Shown: piece by piece, positions 61,501 through 64,000 of the stretch
Layout: every line of letters starts with the position of its first letter
Position numbering within the stretch: the stretch's first letter is position 1
From: Buxus sempervirens
Taxonomy: Eukaryota; Streptophyta; Magnoliopsida; Buxales; Buxaceae
NCBI GenBank assembly: GCA_947561395.2
Contig: OX387186.1
Location: 44,473,220-44,537,219, forward strand
Length of the DNA stretch: 64,000 bases
Direction of reading: 5' to 3'
Translations under genes and position numbers: made by a program
Notes under the pieces: model-generated
What the model saw: the letters and a program-made list of their open reading frames with translations, nothing else
Database searches by the model: none
Told to the model about the DNA's origin: nothing

Positions 61501-62978
61501 CCTACCCATGACAATTGAGGGCTAAAAACCTGATGGTTATGTAGGCTGCATAACTTCATGGATCTAGAAATTAATAAAGCCTTTTTTATTCCTCGACAGA
61601 AAAAGAAATTTGACATTAGTAGGCAAGTAGCTCAGACCTATCCAGGGGTAAAGCTCTTGTAATGTGCTAACTAAGCCAAGCTCACAATATTGACAGGGAT
61701 ACAAAGCATTGGCCAATTACTTTTCCGACTCTCAGGAGTACATGGGAAGAATTTAACCACAGTGAACTTCCATCAAACTAGCCATTCAGATGCAGTACCA
61801 TATAAGAAGTTAGAACATATAGGCATCATCCAGATCTTGACAAGACACAATCCAGTGTTTCAATTCTTCGGATTTCAAATTTTCAGTAGAAAGGGCAAAT
61901 CTATCCTCAACAACAAACTCTGGCTAGATAGCACCAATGTCATGCAACGAGCTGCTAGAGATGCTTCATAAAAACCATAAAGAAAAAACTTAACATATCA
62001 TCTATTTGAATGCTACTGCAATAAAATCATCAGCTTCCAAATACACAAAGTAACACTACGTTTCCAGAATCATCCCTTACAGAACCAAAAGATTCTATCC
62101 AAGAGTGCACAAGCAAAGGACAAGGTATAAATCAGTCTCCAACAGATTCAAAGAAGCAAAACTAAAAAAGGATACTAATATTAATAAAAAATTTCTACAC
62201 TAACGAATTTAAGAAAAATCCAAGATCCAACCAAGTAATTTGCAGATACTAAAACATACCTCCATTAAGCAGCCATGAAAGAAATAGATATCATCTTACA
62301 AATAGATATGCATGTCAATTTGGTAAAATTCAGATAAACGTGTTATCTTTTCCCCATAGTTCAATCCATCATGCTTAAATTAGTTTTTCACTAGCAGACG
62401 AAAATGCTACATGAATTTCAAGAATGCCCTTGTGAATGGATATTTACAGATTGTAAATTATTTACAGATGTTAAATCAATTGTGTACCTAAGTTCAGGAA
62501 GGCATTTAATATTAAGATTCACTGACTATTTTTGTGAACAAGCAACAATTCATCATCAAGCCATTTCTGCATCCTAAAGAATCAATAACTAGGACACCAT
62601 TACAGCTGTAATCCACATGTTCATACCTTTTCAATATTCTCCATCCTAACACCTTTAACTTCTGAAACCTGGGCCTTCACCTTTGCAAGCTTGCTTATTT
62701 CCTCAGGATGATCAACGCAGTACAGAATATGCTCGTTAAGTTTTGACCTGTAATATATGGATGTTCCAGAAATAGATATTAATACAAGCCAAGAACACTC
62801 TAGCATTACTGTTCATGTTTGATCTGTCTGAAATACCCGAATTCTTTGTTGAGACTGTTAGCAGTGGCTGTTGCAGCTTTTCCACCTCCGTATCTTGCAA
62901 CAAATTCAACCTTTATACGCTCCAGGAAAGCTACTGGGACCTGTCTTCCCACTGATCCATCTGCAACTACACAATACG
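55579..62978 (-). CDS. VAMP72: VAMP72-family R-SNARE (VAMP721-726 type), exon 1 not in window
   Basis: Exons 2-5 on the minus strand: 62978-62837, 62747-62627, 55929-55867, 55731-55579, all with GT-AG introns and matching phases, giving 159 residues to the stop. Exon 2 is the second half of the longin domain ([35 protein letters not shown]). Exons 3-5 are the SNARE motif with the zero-layer Arg in [15 protein letters not shown], the linker [15 protein letters not shown] and a C-terminal membrane anchor ending CHGFNCAGK. Family proteins sit on secretory vesicles and pair with plasma-membrane or cell-plate syntaxins. Exon 1 (about 60 residues, start of the longin fold) is not visible up to 64000. 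Odd points: Arg replaces a core Met (GVRMENIEK), TATLHDQ replaces TENLRSQ, and intron 3 is 6.7 kb. It may be an intact gene with a long first intron or a truncated copy. Confidence 0.85.
58481..58511. repeat. 31-base poly(C) tract
   Basis: Thirty-one consecutive C residues followed by TGCGGCCGG, inside the long VAMP intron. The surrounding 58039-58607 has weak inverted ends (GGCTGTTTGTTAAC / GTTAAAAAAAACAGCC), suggesting a decayed hAT-like element. Confidence 0.95.
59520..59905. repeat. 193-bp imperfect tandem duplication in VAMP intron
   Basis: Two copies begin AGATGACA at 59520 and 59713 and share AAAGCAAGCAAAGAGATGAA, TACCTAAGGCAA, GCATTCAGCAT and CAAAGCCACAATGAT. They differ by scattered substitutions and small gaps. 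Confidence 0.85.
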
Positions 62979-64000
62979 CTGCAATACCAAACAAAAGTAA
63001 ACAAAAATGAATAGTAATTTTATTATATAATACATATAAAAATGGTAGCAACTGAATTATCAGAAAAACTTCAACAAGTTTCTAAGTTCCAACAAAGACA
63101 ACAAATCCATCAAAAAGCTGATATGTCTCTACAGTAATTTCCTATGCTAGCTTAACTACTACTACTTAATAAGTTTGATCACCAAGATGAAAACCAGGCA
63201 ACGAAGACATTGCATGGATTTTCAGCAACCTCAGATGAAGAGCAGAAAATGGTAAAAAAATCAATTATCCATGATACATCAATCCTTATGGGCAAAACAT
63301 CAGAATAACAGTCATACTAGGGTGCCCTAGCAATGCAACAAGGCGACAGTAACTTCTACTTGTGTATCGCTTTGATCACTCATAGAACCCTCAGACAAAA
63401 GGCAAAGAGCAAATAACTCTTTAAGACTTTAGCTATCTAAAACGACAGTAGTCCATGTAAGATTCTGTCCAACAACAAAAATTTGTCATTTCAATTTTTC
63501 TACCTAAATTCCCTTTTAAAGGATTTAAATCAAGCCCGTTATTGAAGTAAATAAATATCCGCCATAAACAGTGATGAATTAGAAACTAAAGAAGGAAAGC
63601 CAGTGGAAACTTTTAAGCTCATTAAAAGGTTTTTGGTAAGTTATAACTAGTTTCTCAACAAAGAAACTCGTCTTGGATGTATAAACCAAACTCGGCTTCT
63701 TACAGAACTACCACAGGAACAACAACAAACATGATTCGCAGGATCATTAACCTGAAAAGAATTTCAAACAAAAAACTAGCAATTTAACAGATCTCGACCT
63801 CATCAAGCCGAACAAAAGCACAACAAGCAAACCAGAGAGATTTCTTCCCCAAAATAAAAAACACGATGAAAGAGGAGAAATTGCACAAGAAATTTAAACT
63901 GCAAGGGAAGTATTCTTGCAGCCCATAACCCAGAATCAAAAAACGGATGAAACAACGCGTGATCAACAGAAAAAAAGAGTTGAACGACCAAGCTCACGCG
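62979..64000. other. upstream flank or first intron of VAMP gene
   Basis: No ATG-led frame resembling a VAMP exon 1 (expected SLIYSFVARGT-type start) occurs on the minus strand here. The only recognisable content is the second copy of the OTU-leader block at 63834-63997. Confidence 0.6.
63834..63997 (-). repeat. OTU-leader block, copy B
   Basis: A copy of 52314-52484 in the same orientation, running to within 3 bases of the window end, so its full extent is unknown. Homology to the left of 63834 fades quickly. On the minus strand it would lie upstream of VAMP exon 2. Confidence 0.9.

Overview
This is a plant nuclear window. It is AT-rich, has short spliced exons separated by long introns, and carries plant-specific gene families (a PORR protein, a BOI-type RING ligase, a VAMP72 SNARE, a plant OTU protease). 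Between the genes lie decayed plant transposable elements (LINEs, hAT and Mutator-type MITEs, solo LTRs, an Au-like SINE, a plastid DNA insert). The species cannot be read from the sequence; an angiosperm other than a compact-genome model is likely.

Layout. 1-3.26 kb holds no recognisable gene. 3.26-11.55 kb is one repeat block: a probable 3.1 kb solo LTR, then a nested set in which an outer hAT-like remnant contains a second hAT-like element, itself split by a 3.8 kb TG...CA solo LTR with a 5-bp target duplication. 11.6-14.13 kb is an intact PORR gene with a spliced 5' leader, followed by a foldback Mutator-type MITE. 15-23.5 kb is LINE and hAT debris. 23.5-31.5 kb is low-information intergenic sequence with a G-box cluster near its right end. 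31.5-33.0 kb is a three-exon BOI-related RING E3 ligase (minus strand). 33-42.8 kb is intergenic, with a perfect hairpin, a plastid trnK insert, an Au-like SINE and two hAT-type elements. 42.8-52.5 kb is a nine-coding-exon OTU deubiquitinase (minus strand); I could join all its exons in frame to a 225-residue protein. 53.35-53.76 kb is a second foldback MITE. 55.6-63.0 kb holds exons 2-5 of a VAMP72-family R-SNARE (minus strand); its first exon is not visible.

The four genes are unrelated in function (organelle RNA splicing, ubiquitin ligation, deubiquitination, secretory vesicle fusion), and I see no operon-like or clustered pathway. The most unusual feature is a roughly 170-bp block covering the 5' leader/promoter of the OTU gene. 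It recurs 11.5 kb away in the same orientation, at the place where the VAMP gene should have its first exon or promoter. I found no convincing previously unknown multi-gene system.
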